64,000 nucleotides of DNA from Asterias rubens (taxonomy: Eukaryota; Echinodermata; Asteroidea; Forcipulatida; Asteriidae): NCBI RefSeq assembly GCF_902459465.1, contig NC_047068.1:13291195-13355194 (forward strand). The letters run 5' to 3'. The notes under the pieces were generated by a model. The model was not told the DNA's origin. It worked only from the letters and a program-made list of their open reading frames with translations, and ran no database searches. Shown in pieces: positions 55,401 to 64,000 of this stretch. Position 1 is the first letter of the stretch; every line of letters starts with the position of its first letter. The position numbers were made by a program, and so were the translations under genes.

Positions 55401-57385
55401 CATTGTTGCACAAATGTGTGTTCAGGCCTTTAATCTTTTAATATTAAAAGTGACAATTTACCTCTTTTTTCAAAGACTTTTGTATTATACTATCAACAGC
55501 TCTCCATTAATTACCAAATGAGTTTTTCTGCATAAAAATGTTTTGAGTAATTACCAATAGTGTCCAGTGCCTTTATAGGTGTGAGAGTTTGATCGTCGAC
55601 GAGAGACGCAGTATATTTATTTGTACAAAAGACAGTGTTTGTTATCGCCTAAACACATACTCTCAACACTGCTCTCAGACGTGTCAGACTTAAGAGGCAA
55701 CTGGTTTGATGAGCAATATACTGTTTACCATAGTACTGCAGACGTAACTCTAAGAAGTATGTACTTAACCTAGTAATACATAGTTACCACCGGTTCTTCT
55801 GTAAGCAAGGCACTGCGTATAGCATGACGTCAGTCACTTTCAACCCGTTTGCGGATTCCCAATTGGTCATAGAACATCCAAAAACATTGCTATTTGTATG
55901 TTTTTGTTGTTGCATGGCGGACTTAGCAGTCACTTCTTCTGATGGCCAGATACAAACTGTGTACAATTAGAGTGAATTCTAGAGTGACTATTTCGACCAA
56001 ATTGTAATAATCCATTTTGTTCGGATATCAACAGATATTTTTGTGCAGCTCAGGATGTAACCGAAAGATGTTGACTGACTGTTTTGTAACCTTTACATGT
56101 AAATTGCAAATAATTCCTTAAAATCTCACTTCCAAAGGCACAGTGAAAATGTCAGGAACTATAACATAATAAATACTTACCCGTGCACCCAAGGGACACC
56201 GTAGCGACTGCAGCCAAGATGACGAAATAACTGGTTCCTGCTGAGAATATCTCCAAACCAACTTCTAAGATCGCTACGAAAGAGAGTGCTAAAAGAGCTA
56301 CAATATACCCAAAGGTCACCTGCAAAGTCAAATGAAACATTTATTATTAATATTTTGATGACAAATTGAGCCCCAGTTTGGTGTTGAAACCTCTGAAGGT
56401 CGTATGGTCTGATCGCAATCCTTCCTTAGTAAAATCAGATTACCGGCCGAGACTCTACTCAATTGTTATGCTATAAGTAAACATAATTTTGGCCAGTAAC
56501 ATGTGTAAAATAAGCGAGCTATTTTAGTGCTTAAGCAAGCAGCTCTATGAAATTGGCCCCTGGCAGTAATGGGGCTCTATATATTTCTTTCGTGATTGCA
56601 AAATCACATCTTTCAAGATAAAGGAAGACTCATTCATGGGCAGGAATAGGGTCTAAAAAGCGTTTTTGATGACTATTATTGTGCGTTCATCATCTTTGTT
56701 GAAATTTCTCTCATTGTATGTTGTTTAATCTGTCAAGGTGTTGTGTTAGAACGATAGCGCCTGCAAACTTTAACGAAAATCCAATTGTACCAGAGAACGT
56801 AAAAAATGTACCCTTTCTACACATATGTCCTAAGTTCAAACTGTTTGCCGTTCTGCCCATGAAAGAAGCTTTGATTGGAGTTTCTTCGAAACAAAGATAA
56901 TTTTATTTGATATCTTTTGTCAAAAGTGAAGCATAAGTAACTACCTTTATCAGCAAATTATGAATCAAACTTACCCGAACATGTAAAGAAAAACTCTCCA
57001 CCAGAGCGTTGTTTAATATGACTGCCACAAAAGCCACAACAATGTAGGTTAGGCTCATATCAAAGACAATAGTACTGCCTGGGTACTTGTCCAGAAAATA
57101 GTCCACAGCTGTGATGAAACTATTGTAAGGAAGCAAGAAGCCGATCCCAGCCATCAAAAGGGATATGTAGATGATATTACCTCGATCCCGAGGCTCGACG
57201 ATACGTATCGACGAAGACGCCATTGGGTCTGTGCTGTCTTCGGATGAGATTTCTACGGTGGGAGGAAGAGGAGCAATCACGGTGTCTTCGTCGTTGTTGT
57301 CACGGTGGGCGTCGTCTGGTGTCGGTGGTGAGATTAGATCCGCCGTGTCGTGGTTGCAGAAGACGGTATCGTCTACCTGAGCCAT
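43401..57385 (-). CDS. SLC29A4: Equilibrative nucleoside transporter 4 / plasma-membrane monoamine transporter-like
   Basis: Eight CDS exons in transcript order: 57385-56975 (ATG), 56319-56181, 47605-47531, 46708-46485, 46098-45897, 45164-44977, 44386-44146, 43543-43401 (TAA). All are GT-AG with consistent phases, giving 540 aa against 530 in human PMAT. After an acidic N-terminal tail of about 67 aa, TM1 and its loop contain GFLLPYNSFITAVDY and YPGSTIVFDMSLTYI. Later blocks match the ENT4 branch: CTVQQSSFYGYAGMLPRRF, TQAVMTGES, LCLFPGIESEV, GITNGYFGSIPMIMAPAKV, MTLSYNVGLTTGSA. The variable central cytoplasmic loop is exon 46098-45897. Family knowledge: 11-TM carrier of monoamines and organic cations, with adenosine in acidic conditions. 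An AATAAA on the minus strand at 43378-43383, 17 nt past the stop, is a candidate poly(A) signal. Intron 2 is about 8.6 kb and repeat-filled. Confidence 0.94.
44551..44878. repeat. Inverted repeat with GGTTCCAGACT ends
   Basis: GGTTCCAGACTCGCCTACTC at the left and AGTCTAGTCTGGAACC at the right, with a further GGCTAGTCTGGAACTAGCC hairpin inside. It lies in an ENT4-like intron and has the structure of a MITE. Confidence 0.55.
45273..45340. repeat. G13 and C14 homopolymer pair
   Basis: Thirteen G at 45273-45285 and fourteen C at 45327-45340, 41 bp apart, in an ENT4-like intron. They could pair as a hairpin or each form a quadruplex or i-motif. Confidence 0.9.
46722..47146 (-). mobile_element. 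tRNA-derived SINE (CGGCCTAGCGG family), reverse copy
   Basis: It begins with the inverted ATT tail and GGCTTCTTA end, contains GTCACTCAGTGACGC and CCCATCCGGAGGACG, and ends in the inverted head (GAGTCCGGTGCTCTTAACCA). It starts 14 bp upstream, in transcript sense, of an ENT4-like exon. Confidence 0.72.
47803..48382. mobile_element. 580-bp inverted-repeat element with GGGCCCAATTTCACGGCT ends
   Basis: The left end GGGCCCAATTTCACGGCTCT is mirrored by AGAGCCGTGAAGTTGGGTCC. Inside, GGTGTGGCGGTTTCAACTTT faces two tandem inverse units carrying CACCCGGAAAACTGAACAC. It lies in the large ENT4-like intron. Confidence 0.68.
50795..51179. mobile_element. Second TTAA-bounded MITE family, copy 2
   Basis: A 385-bp element ending in TTAA on both sides, with TATTGCCTTGGATCGG at the left and CCGATCCAAGGCAACG at the right. 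It is a relative of 7143-7423. Confidence 0.75.
51610..52260. other. Repeat-derived stretch related to the 4294-6384 element
   Basis: It opens with the hairpin AAGTGTTTGTGAACAAACACGA and contains CTTCCGGTCGACCCGGAAGT and ACTTTTTGAGATATGG blocks like those in the ACO2 intron element. No coding frame was found. Confidence 0.5.
52669..53222. repeat. Three tandem units of 182-195 bp
   Basis: Units start with ACCGGTGTGACC, ACCGGTGTGATT and ACCGATGTGACA at 52669, 52851 and 53046, each followed by GTCCTCATTGAG, ATTCAACCACCC-like and TCCAATCTG-like blocks. A minus-strand 123-codon frame at 52348-52719 runs into the first unit and is low-complexity (Asn/Ser runs). Confidence 0.8.
53652..53770. mobile_element. 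119-bp MITE with GGGGTGGATTTCACAAAG ends
   Basis: The ends are GGGGTGGATTTCACAAAGAG and, inverted, CTTTTTGTGAAATCGACCCC. Internal GTTAGGACTA motifs are repeated. Related to 22368-22521. Confidence 0.72.
54781..55164 (+). mobile_element. TTAA-bounded MITE, copy 9
   Basis: A full-length copy with TTAA ends and a strong GATTTCGAGACCTCA/TGAGGTCTCGAAATC centre. A half copy (54711-54780) abuts it on the left. Confidence 0.85.
55254..55576 (-). mobile_element. TTAA-bounded MITE, copy 10
   Basis: A reverse, shorter copy 90 bp from copy 9. The right end reads GTGCCTTTATA, so the terminal TTAA is mutated there. Confidence 0.78.
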
Positions 57386-58238
57386 CCTGTTTATAGGCCG
57401 TCTCGTAGTTTATATAACCACTGTTTTATTTATCCATACATTCAGATGAAATCCTAGCTTGATTAGTCTCTAGCTCAGGCCGTTTAAGTTTCCCATCATC
57501 TCACTGATTACAGGCTGCAGTTTAATGAAACGACTGGAAGCAAAGATGAACGTATTGCGTTTCCTCTGATGATGAATAGCAATCGGCCTCGCTCGAGACG
57601 AACAATAGCAAGAAAGTAATGAATAAATGACTCTTAAATTGAGGTCATCAATTAGAAGGTATCCATGTAGAACTCACTTTTGTGATCTCTGAAACAAAAG
57701 CAAAGAGGAATTGAAACAGCCGAAAACAAGATAAGGAAAAGGCTGAACATTTGAATATAAATGGTTTGTTTAGTTAAATTTAGGCGCTTAACTAAATTGA
57801 TGAGCTCTAAGCTTGAAAATATAAATGTTCACATACAAATGATTAAAAAGCTTGAAAATGTCAATGTGCAGAGATGTGCACATAACTTTATTTTAAAGAC
57901 AGTCATGATGGAAAACTTCTCTTGAAATAGTTTTGCCCGAGACACTAAAATAAAACTAAGGGTTAAAGAATTTGTTGTTCTTCTTCTACTAAAATGTGAC
58001 AAGCCAAATTTAACAGGTTTTTCAGATTAACATTTGTTTTAACTATAGGGGGTGATTTGGCAACGTCTTCATAAGCCAAATATAATAAACTCTCACAAAA
58101 TTATAATAATGCCCTTCTCTTTAAAACGGTAAAGGTATAGCCTATTCAATGCACGGTTTTAATTTCCGGACTGGTTAACCAATTAATTGAACCGCCAGAT
58201 ATAATACAACTATAGGCGCTAGATTGGGGACCTGTCTA

Positions 58239-58571
58239 TTAAAGGCACTGGACACTATTGGTAATTACTCAAAATATTTGTTACCATAAACACTTTCTTG
58301 GTCACGAGCTGATAATAATAACAAAAAACATTGAGAAAAACGGCTCCCTCTGAAGTAACATAAAAGGTAATCTCTCATTCAAATAATAAAATACTTCTAG
58401 GCTGAAATCTTATTAGGCATATGAAAGCACATACGTGTGCAACGAAGGGTGTTTTTTCTTTCAACTTATTCTCTTGCAACTTCGATGACCAATTTTCACA
58501 GATTTGTTATTTTATGCAATGCTGGAATATACTGGTCTTTGACAATTACCAAAGGTGTCCAGTGCCTTTAA
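58239..58571 (+). mobile_element. TTAA-bounded MITE, copy 11
   Basis: TTAAAGGCACTGGACACTAT at the left and GGTGTCCAGTGCCTTTAA at the right, with an internally diverged centre. Confidence 0.83.
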
Positions 58572-59293
58572 ATGGAATAGCTGTAGAGTTGCTTCGTGTG
58601 TGTCATATGTAAACAATTCCATATATCCAAATGTCAATGAGTTATTACGATTCAGAATTTCACCTGCAAAAAACATGCTGTCAGGGCTAGCGTTAGATTC
58701 AATGCTATGTCAGCTTATTGGGCAAAGTGAAATACAAAAAGAAACGCGTTTGATGGTATTAAAAGGTTTTGACAACGCGTGTGTATGGTCTTGAATATGC
58801 GAGTTGAACATTGGAAAAATGCATGCTTTGTTTGATGCGCCGATTATAGGTTTTGCTTAATCATTTATTTATATACAAATTGGATTTGATGAAGAAAAAA
58901 AAGGTTTCTTGAGTACCAGTGTTGATATAGTATTCACATGAATATCCCAAATCATTCTTAAAATTAAGTAAGTTCAGTTAATTCCAAACTAATTTTTCTG
59001 TCCGTACTTCTATAATGAAGGGTAAGTCTAAATAATAAACGAGGGTTAAATTTAACATCGACATATATTGCTCATGACAGTTGTTGATTCTAATTCAATG
59101 ATTCGAAATAATGTGAAGTCTGAAGATTGAAATACTTAATTAATTAATTAGTGACAAGTATGTAAAAGAAAGAAAAGAAAAAAAAACAATGCACAGGAAA
59201 AACCCCAAAGAAAACCAGCACTAATGGGTTTGTGAAAGATGCACTTCGTCTCTCTTTTATCTGCTCTGTGACTAACATTGAAGTAAATAATGT

Positions 59294-59681
59294 TTAAAGA
59301 CACTGGACACTATTGGTAATTGTCAAAGACCAGTTTTATCATTTGGTGTAGTTCAACATATGCATAAAATAACAAACCTGTGAAAATTTTAGCTCAAGCT
59401 GTCGTCGAAGTTTCGAGATAATAATAAAAAAAAAACACCCTTGTCACACAAAGTTGTGTGCTTTCAGATGCTTGATTTTAAGACCTCAAATTCTAAATCT
59501 GAGGTCTCGAAATCAAATTTGTAGAAATTCACTTCTTTCTCGAAAACTATGTTACTTCAGAGGTAGCCATTTCTCACATTGTTTTATACTATCAACAACA
59601 GCTCCCTATAACTAGTTACCAAATAAGGTTTTATGCTAATAATTATTTGGAGTAATTACCAATAGTGTCCACTGCCTTTAA
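59294..59681 (-). mobile_element. TTAA-bounded MITE, copy 12
   Basis: A full-length reverse copy with TTAA at both ends and the GACCTCA/TGAGGTC centre. Confidence 0.85.
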
Positions 59682-60222
59682 CAGAATAATATGCTGGCTA
59701 AATTTTGCTATTGACATAGCATTACTCATACAGGGACAGCAATGTTAAAGAGTTCTGAACATCCTTCCTGGCATAAAAATGCTATAAAAAATAAACCAAT
59801 CGACTGGTTTCTATTAATTGTCCGTTGAAATTGTGATAAACTGAATTTGTTTAAACTGAAGCCGTTGTTCAATTGGTTCATTCGATTCGTTGTTGTTTAT
59901 TTTGTGGTTTATTGTTTAACTCATTTAATTTATTTTCAGAAGTATCATATTATTATGGATATTAAAGAAGAAACTATAAATAAATAGTCTTCGCGAGCAG
60001 AGAATACGTCAAGACCCAACCGGCTCTTTTCAGAGCCAACACTCGCCCTAAGAGATTTACATATAGTTGAACCCGCAAGTTTAATAATAATAATTATAGT
60101 TTCTTCTTATTTCTCCCCACCATGCAAAGTTTCAAACATTACTTATTATTATGAATGTGTGTAAATATTTCGTGTATTGCATGTATGCAAAGTAATTTTC
60201 GTCTATGGTAGGACCATTAAGA

Positions 60223-60260
60223 ATGAATTGAATTGAATTGAATTGAATTGAATTGAATTG
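60223..60260. repeat. (TTGAA)n pentanucleotide microsatellite
   Basis: About seven uninterrupted GAATT/TTGAA units. Confidence 0.95.
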
Positions 60261-60457
60261 GGTTAATTTTTGTCCTATAGGAAAGAGACTATGCCTTTGT
60301 CCTGGATCAACCAAGGGAGATTAACAGTCAGTTCAAACCACAATGGGCTTCGTGAATGCATGAAAGGGTTGGCTGCCGTCGCTCCAGTTTAATATAATTA
60401 GTGTTTCATTAAAATTCACAAAGGACAGATGATTGTTGGCTGCCATCGTAGTGTGAT

Positions 60458-60773
60458 TTAAAGGCACTCACTGAACACGGTTGGTATAGTTGTCAAAGAC
60501 CGGTATTCTCACTTGGTGTATCCCATCATGCTTAAGAACATATAGAGCAGGTCCTTTCTCTATGCACGGAATAAACACTTTGTGGAAAATTGGGCTCACA
60601 GGAGTGAGAAATTACCTCTTTCTCAAAAGCTATACGTTACTTCAGAGGAAGCCGTTTCTCACAAAGTTTTGTTATACTATCAACAGCTCTTCATTGCTCA
60701 TTACCAAGTAAGGAAGTAAGTTCTTAGCTAACAATAATTCTTGTAATTACCAATAATTGTCCATGACATTTAA
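60458..60773 (-). mobile_element. TTAA-bounded MITE, copy 13 (diverged)
   Basis: The TTAA ends are present. The right terminal repeat has mutated to AATTGTCCATGACATTTAA and the middle is shortened. Confidence 0.75.
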
Positions 60774-62758
60774 GTCATGTCCTCCTTGCTCTATAAGGTT
60801 GTCACAAGGAGTGCGCAGCTGGCAATGGTGTCGCGAAGCTTAGACTTTGACGGTCGAGACACAATGTATATATATAAAAATAACCAGAGGAAAATATTTT
60901 ATTAATTAAGTTCCACGGCGATAAAAGTATGACTTTTAGAATGTGAATAGAATCTGTCTGGAAACAGCCAATGAAATAAAGCCAAGTAAGTAAGATTTGC
61001 GGTGACACCATGTAAAATGTCTTATTGTGAGTAGTGGTGGCTCTGAGAAGAGCCTGTTTGAACTGCTCGACGTTTCGGTCAGTGTGCTCTTACCGTGTTC
61101 TGGAGAATGCGAGAAAAAATAGTAAAAGGAAGTTCGTGGCTTTGAAAAATGAAACAGAATAGTAGTAAGTTCCATTTGATTGCATGCGTTTTACTTCTCG
61201 TTTTCTTTGTCGTGGGTTCGAATTCCATTTACGGAGTGCGTGTACCAAGCATTGGTCGGACGTTGGAAAAATTGCACCAGTTGAAACTTCTGTGAAATAT
61301 TTGTGTTTAGGACAAGCCAAAAAGTGTTAGGACAATCAATGGCATACCTTTAATATGCACCGAGAAAGCGAACATTTGAAATTCGTGTCAGTTTTTCAAA
61401 TCAGTGCACAAACTTTAAACGGCATTATCAGTTTATGGTACAGCATGATCGCAGAACAGCGCATCAGCTGCATAATGTGTCCTTCATGTAACACTTTAAC
61501 GGAGCCATCTCCACTGCTCTTCCGTCAGGAGGCCAGTCCCGTAATAGAACCCTGCCGTCAATTTCATCCAGGTCCCCCGGGAAGATATGTACTCGAGACC
61601 CCCAACCCCGTTCATCTACAAACCATCCACAATGGAACCCATCTCCGCTGGATATGGCACTATAATCTCTTCACATCAACCGTTTAATTCTACATCCATT
61701 CTACCCGATGACTTGTCTGCCACAATTGCTTTGGCAAGAAAACAGTTTTCAGAGGCTGCGGCAATCAATAAATGATTAGAATTTGTCTGCGTATTTTATT
61801 TGTATCTATGTATAAAACATCTACACATCATTCGTTTAATGTACATTTGGTTTGCGGTAACACCATGTGTGTATCTATCTTGCCAGGTAGAGTTGTTCTT
61901 AGAGAATTGTCTTGCTTTAATCTACTGCCGCGGAGTCCGTTTAATTCTACATCTACCTACCCCATTAAAGTACAACATTCCAAATCCCAAACCGTCAAGT
62001 GGATGCCGGCCATTCTTCCACAGCATTTGAAGAACTATTTTTTCTATCCCAACGGGATGAATGAGCTATTTCAAAATGATGACATTTTTTTAAGTAATAC
62101 TAATTCGTCTTACCTCATCGGCAGATAACATCGTTCGATGCAGAAATTATGAAATCAGGCTGTGTAAACAAAATGATGCTCTTTCATCCGCGTAAATAAT
62201 GAAGTCCCGCGAGATTTCTCATTAATGATTCCGTATTAATAATACAAGCAAATCCCGCATCAGACTTCATTTCAGTGGTTGGTGTTATGTAAATGACGTC
62301 ATCCTACCAGCTGCTTACCCCGTGTTGTGTGTAGTCACAGATAATGAACTCAGTGAAAGGATGCCCGCAGCTCTCCTCCGATCCTCGCTTCTTGTCGTCA
62401 GGGAAAACCCGACGGCTGCTACATGTGTCAATTGAATTTAAATCACTATGACCTTTATTCCATACTCTTTTTTTGAAAATAGTTCAATATTAGAGTTTAT
62501 TAGTACAAAGAAAGGTGAGAACATCAAAAGCGCATTGACTTTGACAAAAATGTATACATAAGACCTAATTAATATGTTGCAATATTGGTCAATGCAAGTG
62601 CTTTCAATTGTGGGAAGGGGTGCCTCGACAAGAAACAGTCGTGGGATGAATGGGAGAATGCGAAGAAAGTGAATCCTTCAGGAATCTATTGGATGGAGGC
62701 GCAGATCGATTGGTGTATGGCAGGCTGCTGTATACTACCGTTTCTTGAAAATAATGCG

Positions 62759-63144
62759 TTAAAGGCAGTGGACACTATTGGTAATTACTCAAAATAATTA
62801 TTAGCATAAAACCTTTCTTGGTGATGAGTAATGGGAAGAGGTTGATGGTACAAAACACTGTGTGAAACGGCTCCCTCTGAAGTGCCATAGTTTTCGAGAA
62901 AGAAGTAATTCTCCACGAATTTGATTTCGAGACCTCAGATTTAGAACTTGAGGTCTCGAAATCAACCATCTAAATGCACACAACTTCGTGTGGCAGGGGT
63001 GTTTTTTCTTTCATTATTATCTCGCAACTTCGACGACCGATTGAGCTCAAATTTTCACTGGTTTGTTATTTTATGCATATGTTGAGATACACCAACTGTG
63101 GAGGCCAGTCTTTGACAATTATCAATAGTGTCCACTACCTTTAA
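62759..63144 (+). mobile_element. TTAA-bounded MITE, copy 14
   Basis: A full-length copy with TTAA ends. Its body closely resembles copies 3 and 9, suggesting one subfamily. Confidence 0.85.
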
Positions 63145-63877
63145 TAATAAGTTCCCAAAATAAGCATGGAAGCTCCAATGTGCGTTTAGTGTGTTTGAGT
63201 GGTGGATATTGTAGTGATTGGCAGTAAGCTTGAATGTTATTATTACAGGTTTAAAACTGTTTTTATGATTTTGGGAAGAGTGAAAGGCTACACCCGTACA
63301 GCTAGTCTGTGAAATTTAAAGATGAAGGGGACATGTTTTAAAGGAAATTCTGACCGTTTATGTTTAGCCTTGGCTCATCATTCGTAATATTTATACCTTG
63401 TTACAATGGCGGAAATGGTGATAAGTATTTTGAGACAATTTCGTTTCATATTAAAACATTAAAAAAATAGAAGAAGGAAAAAACCCACACAAAAACAAGC
63501 AAACAATACAGCAGCAAACCTAAAAATACTGGGGAGAAATAAAAAAAAAATTTAAGAGAACAATACGCAAGTTGAAATATAGTGACAACTTCTCCCACAG
63601 GTACCACGGCGAAAAAAATAAATATATACTCAAAACCTACATTACCGCAGTAACCAACCTATCCATAGACGTGAGGAGTTAAAAAAATACTCCGTAAAGT
63701 GTGCTGTGTAAAAGGAACACGATCACGGTCGTCATCGATTACAACGATAGAGTTTCCTCCTTGCCTATATACAACAGGCGTGTGTCTCTGCACAAACCTC
63801 TAATAATGAAATGGACAAGACTCTGTAGTTTGGTAGAATTTGATGAAAAAAGGGAAATGTCAGCTATGGAATATCAC

Positions 63878-63983
63878 CTGAGAACACAATAATCATGTTG
63901 ACGAAGAAAGTATCTGGTTTAAGCGAAGAGTGCGTGGTCTCCGCCTCGACGATGTTCTTCTTTTGAAATCCGACCGTGAGCGC
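63878..63983 (-). CDS. Possible internal exon of an unidentified gene at the window edge
   Basis: On the minus strand a 106-nt frame is bounded by ...CAACAG and CAG/GTGATA, running phase 0 to 1. It would encode ALTVGFQKKNIVEAETTHSS and then LKPDTFFVNMIIVFSG. Third positions are rich in G/C, as in the ENT4-like exons and unlike nearby intergenic DNA. The acceptor lacks a pyrimidine tract and I do not recognise the protein, so this is tentative. The rest of the gene would lie partly beyond 64000. Confidence 0.3.
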
Positions 63984-64000
63984 CTGTTGACGCGGTCAGA

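Larger units (their letters stand above)
57386..63877. other. Region upstream of the ENT4-like gene; repeats, no confident gene
   Basis: It contains TTAA MITE copies 11-14, a (TTGAA)n tract, three pieces of the GTGTTGGCTCTGAA family and unassigned AT-rich DNA. Any ENT4-like promoter or 5' UTR exon should lie just right of 57385. A coding-looking frame at 61552-61775 is discussed as a finding but not called. Confidence 0.6.

Overview
This is animal nuclear DNA. It holds intron-containing protein genes with GT-AG introns, interstitial TTAGGG repeats, tRNA-derived SINEs and many short inverted-repeat transposons. The proteins read as deuterostome orthologues, and the intron and repeat texture suggests an echinoderm, most likely a sea star. 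That placement is inference, because no search was run. I found no prokaryotic features, CRISPR array, rRNA or intact tRNA gene.

Layout. (1) 113-14820, + strand: the 3' two thirds (13 exons) of a mitochondrial aconitase gene (ACO2). (2) 18990-28467, - strand: BRAT1, a HEAT-repeat regulator linked to ATM and to Integrator, convergent with ACO2. (3) 29527-38161, + strand: PEF1 (peflin, a penta-EF-hand protein), divergent from BRAT1 across about 1 kb. (4) 41812-42555, + strand: an uninterrupted reading frame for a secreted C-type lectin plus PAN/apple protein. (5) 43401-57385, - strand: an ENT4/PMAT-type equilibrative nucleoside and monoamine transporter (SLC29A4-like). (6) 57386-64000: mostly repeats, with one possible partial exon at the right edge. 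All splice junctions in the four multi-exon genes were checked by hand for reading phase and agree.

Accessory DNA. About 14 copies of a roughly 370-bp MITE bounded by TTAA make up some 7-8% of the window. A second TTAA-bounded family, several other hairpin families, two SINE families and one LINE reverse-transcriptase remnant fill the introns.

The most unusual feature is repeated local tandem duplication that includes coding exons. ACO2 exon 8 has four upstream partial copies in a 156-bp array. ACO2 exon 11 has an 84-bp partial copy. BRAT1 carries a 111-bp in-frame duplication with its splice acceptor. PEF1 carries ten extra, frame-neutral copies of its Pro/Gln-rich exon, separated by 51-bp spacers. 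Most of each spacer matches the B-box part of a tRNA-derived SINE present elsewhere in the window. The PEF1 array, and a palindromic element built of GTCGCC units in PEF1 intron 1 with a 132-bp MITE inserted in it, are the best candidates for something undescribed.

The genes do not form a pathway. The layout is ordinary animal gene order, with one head-to-head pair (BRAT1/PEF1) that could share a promoter.
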